Position numbers and translations under genes: made by a program
DNA from: Grifola frondosa
Taxonomy: Eukaryota; Basidiomycota; Agaricomycetes; Polyporales; Grifolaceae
Assembly (NCBI GenBank): GCA_001683735.1
Contig: LUGG01000003.1
Coordinates: forward strand, 1,674,001 to 1,738,000
Length of the DNA: 64,000 bases
Direction: 5' to 3'
The notes under the pieces: model-generated
Database searches by the model: none
Told to the model about the DNA's origin: nothing
What the model saw: only the letters and a program-made list of their open reading frames with translations
In this document: piece by piece, positions 50,301-62,880 of the stretch
How the letters are laid out: each line of letters starts with the position of its first letter
Numbering within the stretch: position 1 is the stretch's first letter

Positions 50301-51465
50301 GCTTTTGCCGTTGATTATCCGAGTCTGAAATAGTTTTGTGCCACATGGCGAGCTTGTAGGAGTACTCTGATAGCCACAGCTCTCGGGAATAGGACGAATG
50401 TCATAGAGCGCAAAGCATTTCGGACAGCAGATATAGGATCGAACGTCAGGATCAAGATCAAATGCGTGAACAAGAGTACGCGGATCTCGGGATGTATCTT
50501 GCAGTAGTTGTTGGTCTTGTGGCCGCAGGACGCCATGGGAAAACAACAATGCCAACCGGACAATACAGCGAATACCGGCAAGGAGAATGTGACTAGCTCT
50601 GCGCGGAAGGCCATAAAGGAGGTGAATGACGAGCACGACCATATATACGGATTTTATGACGGCATTCGAGGGCGTCCGCGGCAGGAATGGTGAGTTCATG
50701 AATCGCGCTATCAAACAAATGTCTGTTAATCAAATCCCCTCATCATAAAGCAATGATGGCATACCAGTATCCATATAATGATCGCTATCCACCAAGGCCC
50801 GGACGTTTTTTCTTGTATCTCCCACTCCATCTGCTTGAGTTTCTCCAAACGCTCGAAATCTTGCAAGATGTCGTCCATGAGCTTTTGACGAGCATCATTG
50901 ATGCTGTTATCAGCTACGGATGAGAAGCTGACGAGGTCGAGGTAGGTCGTGAAAAGCCAGGTTTCGTGGTCGAGGACAACTATATTATCGGCATGATCAA
51001 GGCGAAGCGCGTGGGGTCCAGAGTTGACCGACTCCATGGTCGTAATATCGCGGAATATATATGAACCTGACGTTTCGGGATTGTGAATGAAAGCCAACAT
51101 TTTGCTATTGAATGGTAAAGATAGTCTCCGTTGTGCAAAATCTACGCGGATGTGCTGGAGGTCTTGAGCATACTCGAGGTTATCGGATAGGTCGTCTACG
51201 AGTGGTGTTTTCTGTTACAGATCAAATAACACAATTCAGCAGATTTTCATGTGATCGATAAGAAGACTCTCACATTCTCCGAATGACTTTCCAAGTTTCT
51301 TGCGATTGGATACAAGGAAGGATTATCCGCGTCGAGAGTCAGCGCGGACACTTTCTGACTCAACGCATCTTGATCGATTCCATCGAGAATCCTTTGTAGC
51401 CGCTCGGTTTTCTTGCGGCGACGAGCGGTGGAGACACTAATCTTGCTACCGTGGGGCGCAGACAT
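47360..51465 (-). CDS. CACTA-type transposase (Tnp2 family), long and possibly intact
   Basis: Predicted transposase of a CACTA (En/Spm-like) element, about 1,200 residues. Start ATG 51465 (MSAPHGSKISVSTARRRKKT). Exons continue through 51100-50726, 50714-50300 (helical part, then ICCPKCFALYDIRP), and a 377-residue frame 50263-49130. The last holds the Tnp2 core: FSLAVDGFNPYQTK, YLPENMYLAGVIPGPTKPS, VCDLPAARQVAGLGAHSSEY, WSELLRLPYWNPIQFTVID, SMHNLYLGLLKTHCRGIWGM. Next come a SAP-like helix (RGLLVDGTKDVLARRLWDA, about 48920), ACTIYLPVALILAWG (about 48490), AWRSFAFERFNYMLQKINTN and a C-terminal 245-residue exon ending VFEV at 47360. I saw no stop inside these exons. No CACTA-type terminal repeats were found by eye, so element ends are undefined. 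Confidence 0.8.
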
Positions 51466-53645
51466 TACTCTGCACAACACGTACGAGCTCGATAATTGTG
51501 AATGGGTGGCCCTCTATAAGGTCGTTAAGACGATAAGATTTGCTAAAGGTATGGTGGATGTGGTATTCTCAGATCTGTTGCTTTGTGCGAGTCAGAATCG
51601 AAGAAAAAAGTAGTAATTAACCGTACCGATCGATCACGTAGGCCAGCATTGTCAACCATTCTCATTGTCTATGGGATAATAGGACCTTCGTCAAATTAAA
51701 TAAGCGCGTGACATCCTCGTATGATTACAGAACAATGCCTTTCGTAAAGGTCTGGATATGCAATGAATCTCGTCAACGACGAAGCTAATGATGTCCACAG
51801 AATATGGATTCCAACGATGAGGTGTTGTCAATCTTCTCGAGTGTCGTGGGTCAGGCACAACAAACTGGCTTTGTTGTCGTACATTTGCCATTGAATTTAT
51901 ACGACCTCTCACAATGCGGTATTGACATCTTTGTTTTCCAGAGAAGGCATGTGATCTAATGGGCCGATTACTCCGAAATGCCTTTCGTCTTTCATAAAGG
52001 GGAGAGCTAGACTCCTCACGCCACCCGTCAGTGGCCTCCGTTGGTTTATGCTGCGGAAGGAATTTAGATCAAAGATCTTACTGAAAGCTCGTACTATTTC
52101 GGGGATAACGTCTGGTCATTGTAAGACTGTACGCATGCTACACGATAGACATCGAGGTATACGTCGCAGCAGACAATGGGATGGGACAGATGGTTGACAA
52201 TGACAGTAAAGTCGCAGAAGCAGTTTACGACAGTTAACAAATGATTATCACGTGCGTTGCACGTGCCACAAGTTTCGTGGCAGGTCTCGAGAAGACTTGC
52301 AGGCGTTAGGGCGCAACGTTCAAACTGCAGCACCACGTGGGTGATATTTTATGGAAAACAGACCATGGCATGAAAACGAAGCGCAGACACCAGGTCTCTC
52401 AGAAAGTGAGCTAGATTTCATGCTTTCAAAGTTGATCTGAGCATCTACCTGTCCGACGAAGAATTCGGCTTCAGCGCTCAGACGCCCTGGGGTCTAAGTA
52501 CTTGTCAGACCGTCAAGTATGCCCCATTCTCGGCATGAGCGATGGACGCACGAAGCACGGGTAGGAATACCCGGTCGTTCACTCCCCGCCGCTCGTCCTC
52601 GTCAGAACCCTCGTGGATGGGCCGTGGTACCTCACACAAAAAGATAGGGAGGAGTCACCTGGCGACAGCAATAAGCCTGATCTTATTGATGTTGAGACTC
52701 GCCACTTCTCCGCTCCTTAAGCATGGATGAGGGAGGCCGATATGTCCAGGAAAGGATTTTCCAGCAGACAGGAGACTTTTATTCCCCTCAGCAAAGCCGT
52801 ACCAGGTCGTCGGCCTCGAATGTGGTCATATAGCCATTGTAAAGCACGTTGCGAACGACACCAGCGTTCCCGAAGGGGGACGTTGTGCAGGTCGCGAGAA
52901 TGTGACATGGGCTTAGTGGTAAGACAGACGTCGCTGTATGGACTACTACGGGCGGCGCAAGGTCATACTCAAGAAGTTGGAATGCTGGGTAGAGGTGAGA
53001 AGTATTGTTTGATAGACTCGCACACGAGTGTTCATTCTCCAGCTGCATTAGAATAAATTCTCTTATTGGTCGATCTCCCTGACGTATGCAAGCATCCAGC
53101 GAATGTTCTAAGGCATGATATTCTCCTGTCTTAGCCACCTTCTGATATTTATTCCCTTTGCCGCATTCATAGACCTAGTAGATCCCATACTGACACTCCG
53201 AAGATGCAAATACGCAATTGGGGTTCGCCAAGTTCGTGTTGAATGCAAAGGGTCGTAGAGTGACTGTGTCAGGCGCATTTGAATGAAGCGTGATATCAAG
53301 GTAGTTCCTTGTAAATTATGCAGTTTCGATGGGTTTCGGCCTATAGTCGCGGCTGGCTGATCGAAATCCGACTTTTTTTGTCAACGTAGATCTCCCAATG
53401 ATCATGTTCCTCAACCTCTCCCTACCAAGCTTACCTTCTTAGATGAGGACGGTGCAGCCATTCACAAGTCGTCTGATATTTTAAATAAGCATATTTTACC
53501 GCAGATCTCGAGGCGGAGGCCTCTACGTCCAGTTGGCTGTGCGCACGAACTTCCACAGTTAACGCATGTCTGCAATGGATTACAATCGCTCATCATACTA
53601 GCATGGCCTACTCAAACTACGGCTTTGTGAGCTTTGTGAGTGGGA
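51466..53645. other. Low-information region with uncertain small frames
   Basis: Frames at 51691-51912, 52094-52336 and 52788-53138 (minus) and 52542-53056 (plus) have no recognisable motif. Some could be exons of small unknown genes, but start, stop and splice sites do not form a convincing model. Confidence 0.3.
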
Positions 53646-53931
53646 CTATGTACGCCCCTCGCAGAGCTTCTCCAGAAAATGATTGCACTGACATGCTTTG
53701 TACCACAAGCCATGGTATTCGCGATAAAGAAGGGTGGTGGTTGCCAGCTCCTGCTGCAGATGAATGATCTGATTCCCCTTCGACTCAAGCTCTTCTCTCT
53801 GAGCTTTGATTATCGCCTTTAAATAGGCAATGGAATCTGGCCAAGGTAACATCATGATATGAGGATCTTAGCTCATCACAACAAGTCAAACACTTACTCC
53901 CAGCCTCAATTTGATGCTGCTCGTGTCTCAT
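53646..53931 (-). CDS. Small coiled-coil protein, two exons
   Basis: I do not recognise it. Exon 1 from ATG 53931 (MRHEQHQIEAG) joins in phase across a 60-70-nt GTAAGT...CCAG intron to SIAYLKAIIKAQREELESKG, then NQIIHLQQELATTTLLYRE, ending at 53646. The helix has a leucine/isoleucine heptad pattern and high charge, so it likely forms a coiled coil. It may be the 3' part of a longer gene. Confidence 0.4.
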
Positions 53932-53989
53932 CTCGAGACCTGTGGCAGCATCTGCTTCGTTCCTGTGGATGGAATGTGACCATGAAGCA

Positions 53990-55410
53990 GTTTACTTGTA
54001 TATTCTCTAACGTACAATAGTAAAACGGATGATGCAGACATTGTAAGACTTAGCAACGAGGTCAGTGTTGGCTGTTGTAGAGAGAGGTGGTTTATCAGAT
54101 CCCACGCGACTCATTCATGTGACTTCTCGTTCTCGACATTGGCAGTAGCTGTTTTAATGACGTAAAATCATAATTTGCATCTACCGTTCTATAAACATTT
54201 GTAAATGGTCATTCGCGCTCTCATTTCAGCATCGACAATCTCTGACGAAGATCTCGAGCTCAGATATGTCTTCACGACTGACCATCTGGTTGGATTGCTG
54301 CTCTCGTATTAAAATAAAGATTAGTAAAGCCATCTACTACGGTGCGAGTCCTCAAGTTATCTACTACTGTTAACGTGTCGTACTCGATTGTGTCATAAGT
54401 AATTTCGATGGCGTCTCTGCAGACAATATCTGAATGTACTCGACTTTGGAACATTAGGAAGATAGTATCGCCTCAGAGCTGATAGTCCTCATAACATGCT
54501 TTGAGTATTGTGGCCGTAGAGTGCTGCTCGAATACCACTAATCATAATGTCTAGTCGGTTCCCTATACTAGTTACTGATGCCTGTTGAATGCTTTCAGGC
54601 TCAGTGAGTTGGGTGAATGAAATTCCAGAACGCGAATCCACTCACATTGTAAATATATGCGCCGCAGCCGTGTGCTCTGATGCCACTGGCACTGGTGTGC
54701 CACTCAGTGCCTGTACGAGTTCGTTCCAGTAAACACAGTGATAGCCCATCTGGATATTCAGCTTAGCGTGAAATAGTAGACTTCATTGCAGTCTGCGTGC
54801 TAAGGAAAGCGGTAACAGGTTACTACAATCTTCGTGGTATCATCTTACAGCATCCACTGACCACTACTGTAGGATGGTACCGTGATTACCCAACGAGCAA
54901 TAAGAATCGAACGAACTTCATATCTACAGAGCACCAATGATGCACCAGTCGTCTTCGGCTGAATCCTTCCTCGTGGAGTTGCTTGATAGTTATTGTTAGC
55001 TAGAATGTAATTTGTACTCGTAACTACTCACAATTCAAGAGATGGGTCTCCGATAATCACCTCCCAAGCGGCTTCAGATGGGGTGACACATCTGCAAGAT
55101 TGAAGACAAGTCGTGCAATGGTATATGAAGAAAATGACATAACTCACCTCTCATCCAGAGCGACATTGATTTTCCGATATAAATCCAAGACTGTCCATAG
55201 GAAGTATCGAAACTGGTCTACCTCTTTAACAGAGGGCAACGTTGATCTTCTCAACAGCGTCATACCAATATGCCGTCATAGATGGCTATTTAAGAGACGA
55301 AACAGTCAGTGTAATGCTCATTGACAAGGATAAACATACTTCGTGGGACGATAGCTGGAGCTGCTCGAGAACCATACAATATTTGCTCCGGGATGTCAGA
55401 TTTGCGTCCA
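53990..55410. other. Possible exons of an unknown minus-strand gene
   Basis: Minus-strand pieces such as CVTPSEAAWEVIIGDPSLEL (about 55085-55025) lie behind plausible GTGAG and GCAG splice signals and could continue the gene at 55411-55670. The rest of the interval yields only short frames. Confidence 0.3.
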
Positions 55411-55670
55411 TTAGAATGGCGTCTGTAACCAAGACTCGGCATAAATATAAATGGGTAACTGAAGACAAGTACATTTCCCAGAAGTGATTTCCACAACGGC
55501 GACGTAGACTGCAGTCAATTCGGCATCTTGACCAAGATGGTTGGTCGCCTTTATCTGTATGTCTGCGAAACCCGTAATAACGTGAAACCTGTGATAATCA
55601 ACAGTGTCAACTTGCATATATCTAGCGATGAATGAGACTTACGACTCATTCGTTGACATTGCAAGAGAAT
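55411..55670 (-). CDS. 5' exons of an unknown spliced gene
   Basis: ATG at about 55660 (MSTNES) is followed by a GTAAGT intron and a 60-codon exon with FHVITGFADIQIKATNHLG and DAELTAVYVAVVEITSGK, continuing toward YIYAESW. The alternating beta-like pattern is protein-like, and the splice sites are canonical. I cannot assign a family. Downstream exons are likely between 55400 and 55000. Confidence 0.4.
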
Positions 55671-56149
55671 TCTAGCAGCAGAAGGTATGTATGCGGCTGT
55701 CTGCTACTATCGACGTGCGTACTTAAGTATATCTCGAACCCTTTGTTGTAGGATTCATTCTGTGGATGACGCATTGCTGGCATGCGTATTGCAGCATTGT
55801 AGTATCTGAAAGAGAATTTTTAGTTCTTTGTCTCTTTGTAGTCTTTATGTCTGATTGTTGATGATCGCTTCGATCGATAAGCGCTTATGCTTAGTCAGTC
55901 TTTCCTTTATCCTCCTTTATGCTCACCGCCGAGCGCATGGCACTGACCGACGTATCCAACCTTTGTCAATAAAATTTCTATATCAATCATGGTTGTTTCT
56001 GACCTATTATAAGGGGTTTCTGCGAATTACCTTCTGGCAAAGCCATGTCAGATCCACCGGAATATCCGTAGTACGTTTTCGCTCTGTCCTATAGCGAGTC
56101 ACAGCTCACTGTATATATCATAGCATCTTGTTTCCTGTCAGCTGATGCA

Positions 56150-56583
56150 CAATTTGCCATAATTGAGGAAGATGTAGACTCCGTCATTGAAGATGCGAAC
56201 TGGGTCCAAGCACGTGTTTTTATCGAGCAGCATCATCCGCTGCAAGGATGTATGTTACTAGCTTTACAATTGAAACATGCTGAATTATTCAATATATAGA
56301 TCACCTTGTTGTTCAAACAGATCGTACACGCCGTAACTTGTTTGCTGGCCATATCCAGATGGAATGGCGTTTTCATTGCGACGTAAGTTTTATTCTAATC
56401 ATCCAACGGTGTTTTATATATTAATGCGTATAGTTCTCACAAACGTCGCATGGTACCCATCTGGGCTTTCAAGGCACTTTCAGATTACGTTCCCGGATTT
56501 GGTGGATTTCTCTCAATTCTTGAAGGGATATCTCGAGGGAATGGTTTTCGATATGATGCAACGTTTCCCTGAGCCAGCTTTGT
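56150..56583 (+). pseudogene. Second member of the uncharacterised DAEFAIVQE family
   Basis: Plus-strand reading gives DAQFAIIEEDVDSV, NWVQARVFIEQHHPLQG and, after an intron, HIQMEWRF. After another intron it gives SHKRRMVPIWAFKALSDYVP. This parallels the fragment at 31528-32166 in sequence and intron position. PPEYP lies upstream in both. No full reading frame is evident. The two may be remnants of a dispersed multi-copy gene. Confidence 0.4.
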
Positions 56584-56599
56584 AGTCTACTGTAGCATG

Positions 56600-57848
56600 A
56601 TTGGTTCCGTAAGACGGGCCCGCGCTTTTGGTGGAGCGATGTCCCATCGAACAATGGAAATTTTCAGTACGATGCGTGGTAATTATGCGTTCTACAAGTT
56701 GGCTGGCGCACGAATCGGAGCAAACACGAATTGCATGAATACGTGCGGAACAGAGGAGGATCAGTGTTTAGAAGAATGCGCTAGCTAGATTTACCGAAAA
56801 CAATCTTCGGCGAAGCTATCCGGACCCTAAAGATATAGCGAGATGTGACCGGACGTTAGAAACAAACCAACTCATACGAGAATTTTGTTTCGCATTCTAC
56901 GACAAAGTTGAGGATTTCACGTGTGTACGCGTTCGATTCCAAGATTGCATGGATTTGCGGGATTCCTCAGGATAGAGACGCAAGATCACTGGACTACGAA
57001 CGGTATTCTCGTGAATGCTCTAAGACCAACGAGCGTAGATACATCCACCAATACAATATCCAATTCATGCTGAGATACGAATTCTTCCGTTATTCGGCGA
57101 CTCTCGTGTTCCACTATCACTGTATGTCGTTAGGACCGTTACGGATGCGCTTGACGTTGCGGGCTGCATATGTTCTGACGGTCTCCTTCCTGACCCAGCT
57201 AGGTTGCCCTCCTGGCGTGAGATTTAAGACGTATCCGACTAGCGTCGGATGAGGGTGATAAGGCTGCACAAGCAACCATTCCAGCGACTCTGTTCGTAAC
57301 CAGAGTTGCCTCTCCGTGTTCCGTACATCATGGACATATAAATCGCCCGGTCTAGCCTGATAGGTAGGGAGAGGTTCGCGAATTCTATCCTGTCCTTCGG
57401 AGAAGAACCATATAACCTTCTCAAGACGACCCCTGATGGCGCGTTCATGGCGAACAGGGGATCTGCGAAATTAGGGTAAGTGAAGGATGGTGCGGCAGCG
57501 GGGTGGCGAATGCTCACGGTCCAATGGCTGCAGATACATGGCTGCACAGGAAACAACGTGTCAATGGATGTGTGCTTCATTGTATTTGTGACTTACGATT
57601 CGGGCGCCATTGGGATGTACCCGTCCACAGCTTGCGGACCATGATCCTGATCGACAACAGCGCTCCCGGTTGCAGTACCTTCCAAGAAGTCCGACATGCA
57701 GTGTTGTTGCAAGAATCTGCGAGATCGGGTGCCCTTGAAGGATATCAGCGACATCAGTATATAACACCGGACACAGAAATGGTACAGACGACATAGGATA
57801 AAATCGATCTGGATGGATTCCTAGTACTTTATTTAGCACAACATTGTA
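56600..57848. other. Region with unassigned minus-strand frames
   Basis: A minus-strand frame at 57580-57239 contains SFTYPNFADPLFAMNAPSG and RRLYGSSPKDRIEFANLSLP, which looks protein-like but matches no family I know. Neighbouring frames overlap on both strands. No gene model is supported. Confidence 0.3.
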
Positions 57849-58203
57849 TCAAACCAGTTGAGATAAACTGACGGCGGAATGGACATCTGCTACACGTTCT
57901 ATCCGCAGGACTTGATTTCTTCGACCAGGGCCTGCCAACTTCTGTCTAATGCCGGTCCAAGGGTGAGCAAAGACGGGCATATAGAAAACAAATAGCAAAG
58001 AAATATACTTCTTATTATTCTCATGAATGTAACGATGGCGAAGTATCACATCGGTGGAGCGGAAACATTGCTCCTATTAGAAGATTATATCAGATATCCG
58101 TTGAGACCGGGAGGATACTACTCACAGAACGCTCCAACAGAAACGCTGGAAGCTCAGGATCTCGAACAATGATGGTGTTGGGTCCCGTACTCGACTCCGC
58201 CAT
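57849..58203 (-). CDS. Small spliced hypothetical protein, about 100 residues
   Basis: I do not recognise it. ATG 58203 (MAESSTGPNTIIVRDPELPA) runs to a GTGAGTAG donor near 58127. After a 50-60-nt intron ending TAATAG, EQCFRSTDVILRHRYIHENN continues to a TGA at 57849. The exons join in phase. A hydrophobic stretch (YISLLFVFYMPVFA) may be a membrane segment or could mark read-through of a further intron. Confidence 0.4.
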
Positions 58204-58678
58204 AGTAGAATGTGAATAATCCTTGCATTAGACTGCTGTTGCTGCTGTTATATAGGCTAGCATAGAAAGGAAGAATCTCTGAACAAAGTCCGCTGACCAA
58301 TGCATGTCATTATCGACATTCGACAAAGGTAAATTCATCCCCCTTTGTGTGAAGCTCCTAAGTCAAACGTAAGATGAAGAAGACATGACCCGAAACGGAG
58401 ACTTTGTCCAAGGATTGTATACGGATATGTCGAATGCGTCGTTGACGGATAGGAAACGGTCTCTCTCGGCGCTCCCATATCACGTGTAGCTGTGGCACGC
58501 AATGTCTACGAAAGGCCTTGTGTGTTTATAGATTATAGAACAGAAGACAAACTTCTTTTACCACTTAAAGAATGCTTTCATTGAATGCACTCATTCTCCG
58601 GGCGCACTTTGCAATCTGGGACTTCAGGAACACTCACTCACTGCGTTAACTCTTTGTGCGGACGATGAACTTACAGCG

Positions 58679-58939
58679 TCAGATAGAACTTCTGAGCTCA
58701 CGAACAATGTCTTGTCGGAGTCCATCCCATTGAGTAAACGATTCAATATGATGCCCATTCACGTAGGAGGTCCATTGCATCAATGCGGCCTTTCTCCTCT
58801 GGCTTCTTTGTCTTAACACACAATCAAGATGGCTCGTGCAATCCATACTTTCTTTGTTTCTTTGTTCACTCTTTAATTTATCTCCGACACCCTCGAGGGG
58901 CACGGCCACACGTATAAAACCACCTTCAAGGGCTCTCAT
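58679..58939 (-). CDS. Hypothetical ORF, 86 residues, behind a tandem duplication
   Basis: ATG 58939 (MRALEGGFIRVAVPLEGV) to TGA 58679, charged and helix-rich toward the end (ESFTQWDGLRQDIVRELRSS). A related but broken start occurs near 38014. A ~194-bp tandem duplication begins less than 20 bp upstream of its ATG, so its promoter or 5' leader has been duplicated, if the gene is real. Confidence 0.35.
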   Translation of the reverse strand: MRALEGGFIRVAVPLEGVGDKLKSEQRNKESMDCTSHLDCVLRQRSQRRKAALMQWTSYVNGHHIESFTQWDGLRQDIVRELRSSI

Positions 58940-58956
58940 CAGCCAAATGCACAGCT

Positions 58957-59450
58957 AGGGAATTCTCGTTGCTGACAACCTGTGGACCAAAGCGCATGAA
59001 TACCGTCTCCGGTATGTCGTCACGTTCACTATTTGAACATATTTGCTGTTAACCTTGTCCATTTCAGGATCGCGATAAAAGGTAGTCGGAGAAGCAGAAG
59101 ATAACGGAAGGGAGGAACTTGTTTTTCCACTCCTTATTTATCTCAGCCATAGGGAATTCTCGTTGCTGACAACCTGTGGACCAAAGCGCATGAATACCGT
59201 CTCCGGTATGTCGTCACGTTCACTATTTGAACATATTTGCTGTTAACCTTGTCCATTTCAGGATCGCGATAAAAGGTAGTCGGAGAAGCAGAAGATAACG
59301 GAAGGGAGGAACTTGTTTTTCCACTCCTTATTTATCTCAGCCATAGGGAATTCTCGTTGCTGACAACCTGTGGACCAAAGCGCATGCATACTGTCTCCAG
59401 TATGTCGTCACTGAGACATATTTGCTGTTAACCTTGTCCTTTTCAGAATC
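58957..59450 (+). repeat. Tandem duplication, ~194-bp unit, two copies plus a partial third
   Basis: Units start at AGGGAATTCTCG at about 58958, 59151 and 59345. The first two are identical by eye; the third has ATGCATACTG in place of ATGAATACCG, lacks part of the middle and diverges after about 59450. Each full unit contains GTATGTCGTC and, about 50 nt later, CATTTCAG, which would be intron borders on the plus strand. Confidence 0.85.
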
Positions 59451-60056
59451 GTGATGAAAGGTACAGAAGAAGCGTGAAAGTCACCTCTCTGTGCGTTAAA
59501 CATACGTTGTATGTGTCTGATTCTCAACTCGAATTCCACAGGGTGGCGAACGGAACAACGTATCCTTGAATCCAGAGATCATGCATTCATTTCCAAGGCG
59601 AAGCGACGAATTGCACTCGCCTACAAAAAAACGTATCAGCTCACTACTCGACATCAGTGTCGTTGAGACCAGAAGGGGGTTGTAAAGTCCATGTATCAAT
59701 GTCTAAACCAGACCGTAACATCTAGACTATGATACAACTTTCTCTTGAAGCGTAGATTGAGTAAAGCCCCAGCACCTTTGGGCGAACGATATATCATTCA
59801 TGAAACCCCTACAAGATCTGCGCACGTTGCGTTAGACCCACTCGTAATTGAGCTAGGATGGTGTAGTCTGGAAATAGCAGACAGAATCTATGCATGTGCA
59901 CGAAATCTTGTTACTAATGTGCCCTGAGAACGCCTAAAAACAAGAACATAACGAGGGATATAAAAGGGAGGAAGGAAGGATGTACGAAGGCGTTCTCGAA
60001 CTAGATTAACTGAAAGTAGCCGAAGTTTGTGAACTTCGCAGAGAACAGTGCCCACA
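59451..60056. other. Intergenic, no gene supported
   Basis: The plus frame at 59745-59927 and the minus frame at 59699-59496 lack motifs. A minus-strand continuation of the gene at 60057-60666 may reach into this interval. Confidence 0.3.
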
Positions 60057-60666
60057 TCAGCAGATACATGGCTCCCGGTGACTGTTGTCCTTAGGATAAC
60101 TGGTGTTTACGTGAGTTGAAGTGCCACGACCAGCATGAAAACTTAGACATACCAATTTTCTCGTAACTCTGCTCAGGAAGCCCATCTTCATAGGGACTTG
60201 AGGAGGCAGGACCGGAGCCACTTCGGGAACTTCAATCGCTTCTGGAGCAGTCACTTCGGGCTCCACAGTGCGATCGTCGGAAGGTAAAAGACAGTGGGTA
60301 ATGTACTCATCCAGATGAGAGATATGCTGATTCAGATCAGCACTAGCTGCCAGCAGCGTGGACGACAGTGAATTCAAGGCACTCTCTATTTCTCTCGCAG
60401 AAACGAGAGCCCGCATCATCCTAGCTTTATGCTGTGATTCCTCCCACTTATTGCAGAAACCGTCGGATATGAAAATGCTAACGTGGTTCAGCCATCGAAT
60501 ACAACCAACAGAAGGAAAACATACCGATGGCTAGTACCGGCCATTTCGTTCTCGGTGGGATATTGGTTGTGAGTAAAGTTGCAACTGCGAAGGATTTCAA
60601 ACCGCGACTGAATAACTCCGCACAATTTCTCACGTACGTCAAGGATTGAGCGAATCTGTGCCTCAT
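60057..60666 (-). CDS. Hypothetical protein with helical and acidic parts, partial model
   Basis: I do not recognise it. Minus-strand exons read TYVRNCAELFSRGLKSFAVA, then WPVLAIG, a probable membrane or hydrophobic segment. After an intron GFCNKWEESQHKARMMRALV, SAREIESALNSLSSTLLAAS and ADLNQHISHLDEYITHCLLP follow, then a Pro/Glu-rich linker (about 60280-60200) and GFLSRVTRKL before a GTATGT donor near 60150. The helical part looks like a genuine coiled coil. Start and stop are undetermined; an ATG at 60666 is possible. Confidence 0.4.
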
Positions 60667-60669
60667 ACT

Positions 60670-61880
60670 AGTATATTATTTGGCAATTTGTCCTTCTATA
60701 CGATGTCACTTGATATGAATACATCTCCTCTGTCTGCAGGAGGGTTCCTTCGTATACAGTGTATAGATCTGCGATTTTATCATTACAATATAGGGAAACG
60801 TACGATAGACATATTGGCTTCATATATTCTGCGGCCATCTGGATGCCTACAATCTAGACCTGCTTACGAGCCAAAAATGATCATGCTTAGATTTCAATGT
60901 ACAGTCGCAATCCTCGGTCATGAAATCTTGGCTCACGGATTAAACACGATTCGTGATTTCTGGGCTCAACGCGATTCAGATTAAACGTGAATCCCAATTC
61001 AGCGCGATTCAGCGCATATCCACAAGATTCACATCACATTCTATAAACATATTACCATCAGAACGATGAATGATTGTGTGCGGAGGAGATTGAGTGCAAC
61101 GTCATCCTGACGATGCGCGCGAGCTGCGATGGGCACACCGCTCCGCATTATCTTGTCGCGCAGGTGCTCGAATGAGCTTGGAGAAGCGAGTGCCAACGGC
61201 TGACGGCTCACCTTGAATCCAATTCCCACAGTCCCTGCTCTGATTTTGTGCACAGCACCGCCAGCCCTCGATCTTGACTTGGAATGGGGTGTGACCACCG
61301 ATTTGAATCGATTTCTGGCGAGGATTGTCATAGAGAGTATTTAGGAAGATAGAACTAGTTGCGCACGGAGATGTTCAGCGGCATGCCTGGGGCGCGGGGT
61401 CGGGAAGAAGCGCAAGGACTCGCTGGGTCGGGCGGCGCACGTCCAAAGAGGCGCGCGAGCTCCACCTCTGCCTCGAGGGAGCGGGACGTACTTTCTCGCT
61501 CGGGAATCCACGTCCAAGTCCGAATCGCTCTTGCTGAAATGTCTAGCGAGCCCGAGAAGGCGAGGGGCGACGTGACGCGGAGCGTGTATACTGTATACCC
61601 GCGTGCAGACGTCATGCACCACTGCCACGTGGAGGCAACATAGATCTGCGAATGCATCGAGCGAAGAGCGGAGGAGCTGCACATCGAGCGCGATGAGCGA
61701 ATGCGCGGGCTGACACGTAGTATCGACATCCGGCTTGCACTTCGCATTTGGCTTTTACTACATTCTCCTTCATGGTCGGGCTCGCAGTCAGAATTGGACT
61801 CGTTAGGGTCGGAGTCACAGACGAGATCGAGCTCGGATGTGAAGCCATGCTCGTGCAGCGTGTTGTCCCAGAGGAGGAGA
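60670..61880. other. Repeat-like region, no gene supported
   Basis: CGCGATTCAG occurs three times near 60970-61013. About 50 bp at 61268-61320 (GTGTGACCACCGATTTGAATCG...) resembles the start of repeat A' at 61881, giving a degenerate direct copy. Overlapping GC-rich frames on both strands at 61355-61970 look non-coding. Confidence 0.4.
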
Positions 61881-62880
61881 AATGGAGTGCGACCACTGAT
61901 TTGAATCGGCTTCTGGTGAGGATAGAGCTAGGTGCATGCAAAGTAGAGCTGCGGTCAGCCATTGTCAGCATGCGTAATGGAAGGAATAAAACTTGCCGCG
62001 GACCTCGTCGACCAACCCTCTGAAGGACTCAAGAGAGCTGTGGAAACATCTTGACTGGTTCTCGCAGGACGGTTTTCAATATCTTCACGATGATATCAGT
62101 GTCAGATTTGTGCTAATCTCATGAGAAAATGAAAGAAGTGTAACTAATAAGCCTGAGGATTGTATGATGCGATCACAGGAGAATTGTTAAGGGATGTTAC
62201 CGAAACGAATGTCACGTGCATTCAAGATGTTTTCCGCAGAGTACCCGTGGTTGCAGAGAGATCAGGCTATGGCTGCATTGAGCACGATTTCAACATATTT
62301 CCAAGCTGGCCAGCAACACCACATCTGAGGTTTATGATGTGATTATTTACAATGGTCCTAGCAGATTCATCGTGCATATCATTGGGAATTTATTTTGAAT
62401 AATTAAGACGTTAATCTTGGAATAATATCACGGAAACATTGAAGATAGTTTCAACGTGGAATCACTTTTGAAACAATTTCAACACCTTAATTACATGACC
62501 CATGGACCCAACTTGAGCTTGGGATAGTTCTTGGGGTAAAGAATTGAGTAACATTTTGATCCTTATCTATCCAATTCCGCGGATTTGACAACGCATGTTT
62601 CCGGCATGATTTCAGCCGTGATCTTGCTGAACCAACGAAGCACTATGTCATGATCATTCATTCCAACTTCCCAATTTTCGCGAGAGAACTAGTGCGGAGC
62701 TGTTTGTAATGTTTTGACAATGTATCCCGAAAACCCACCGGGGTCTTATATGTGAAACATGCAGAAACTATACTTTACATTATTAACACTTATCCACAGT
62801 AACTATCCTGGTATTATACGGTCAAGTTCTGTCATGTTTCTTAAATAATTTCGCTGGAAGCATGGTCCAATGCCCACGGT
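61881..62880 (-). repeat. 1.0-kb inverted repeat A, right copy
   Basis: Reverse complement of 23248-24247, 1000 bp, highly similar throughout. The distance between the copies is about 37.6 kb, and the whole B...B' structure lies between them. Confidence 0.8.

Noticed and set aside
56920..56945. CGTTCGATTCC, resembling a tRNA T-loop
   Set aside because: No acceptor, D-arm or anticodon arm could be folded around it.
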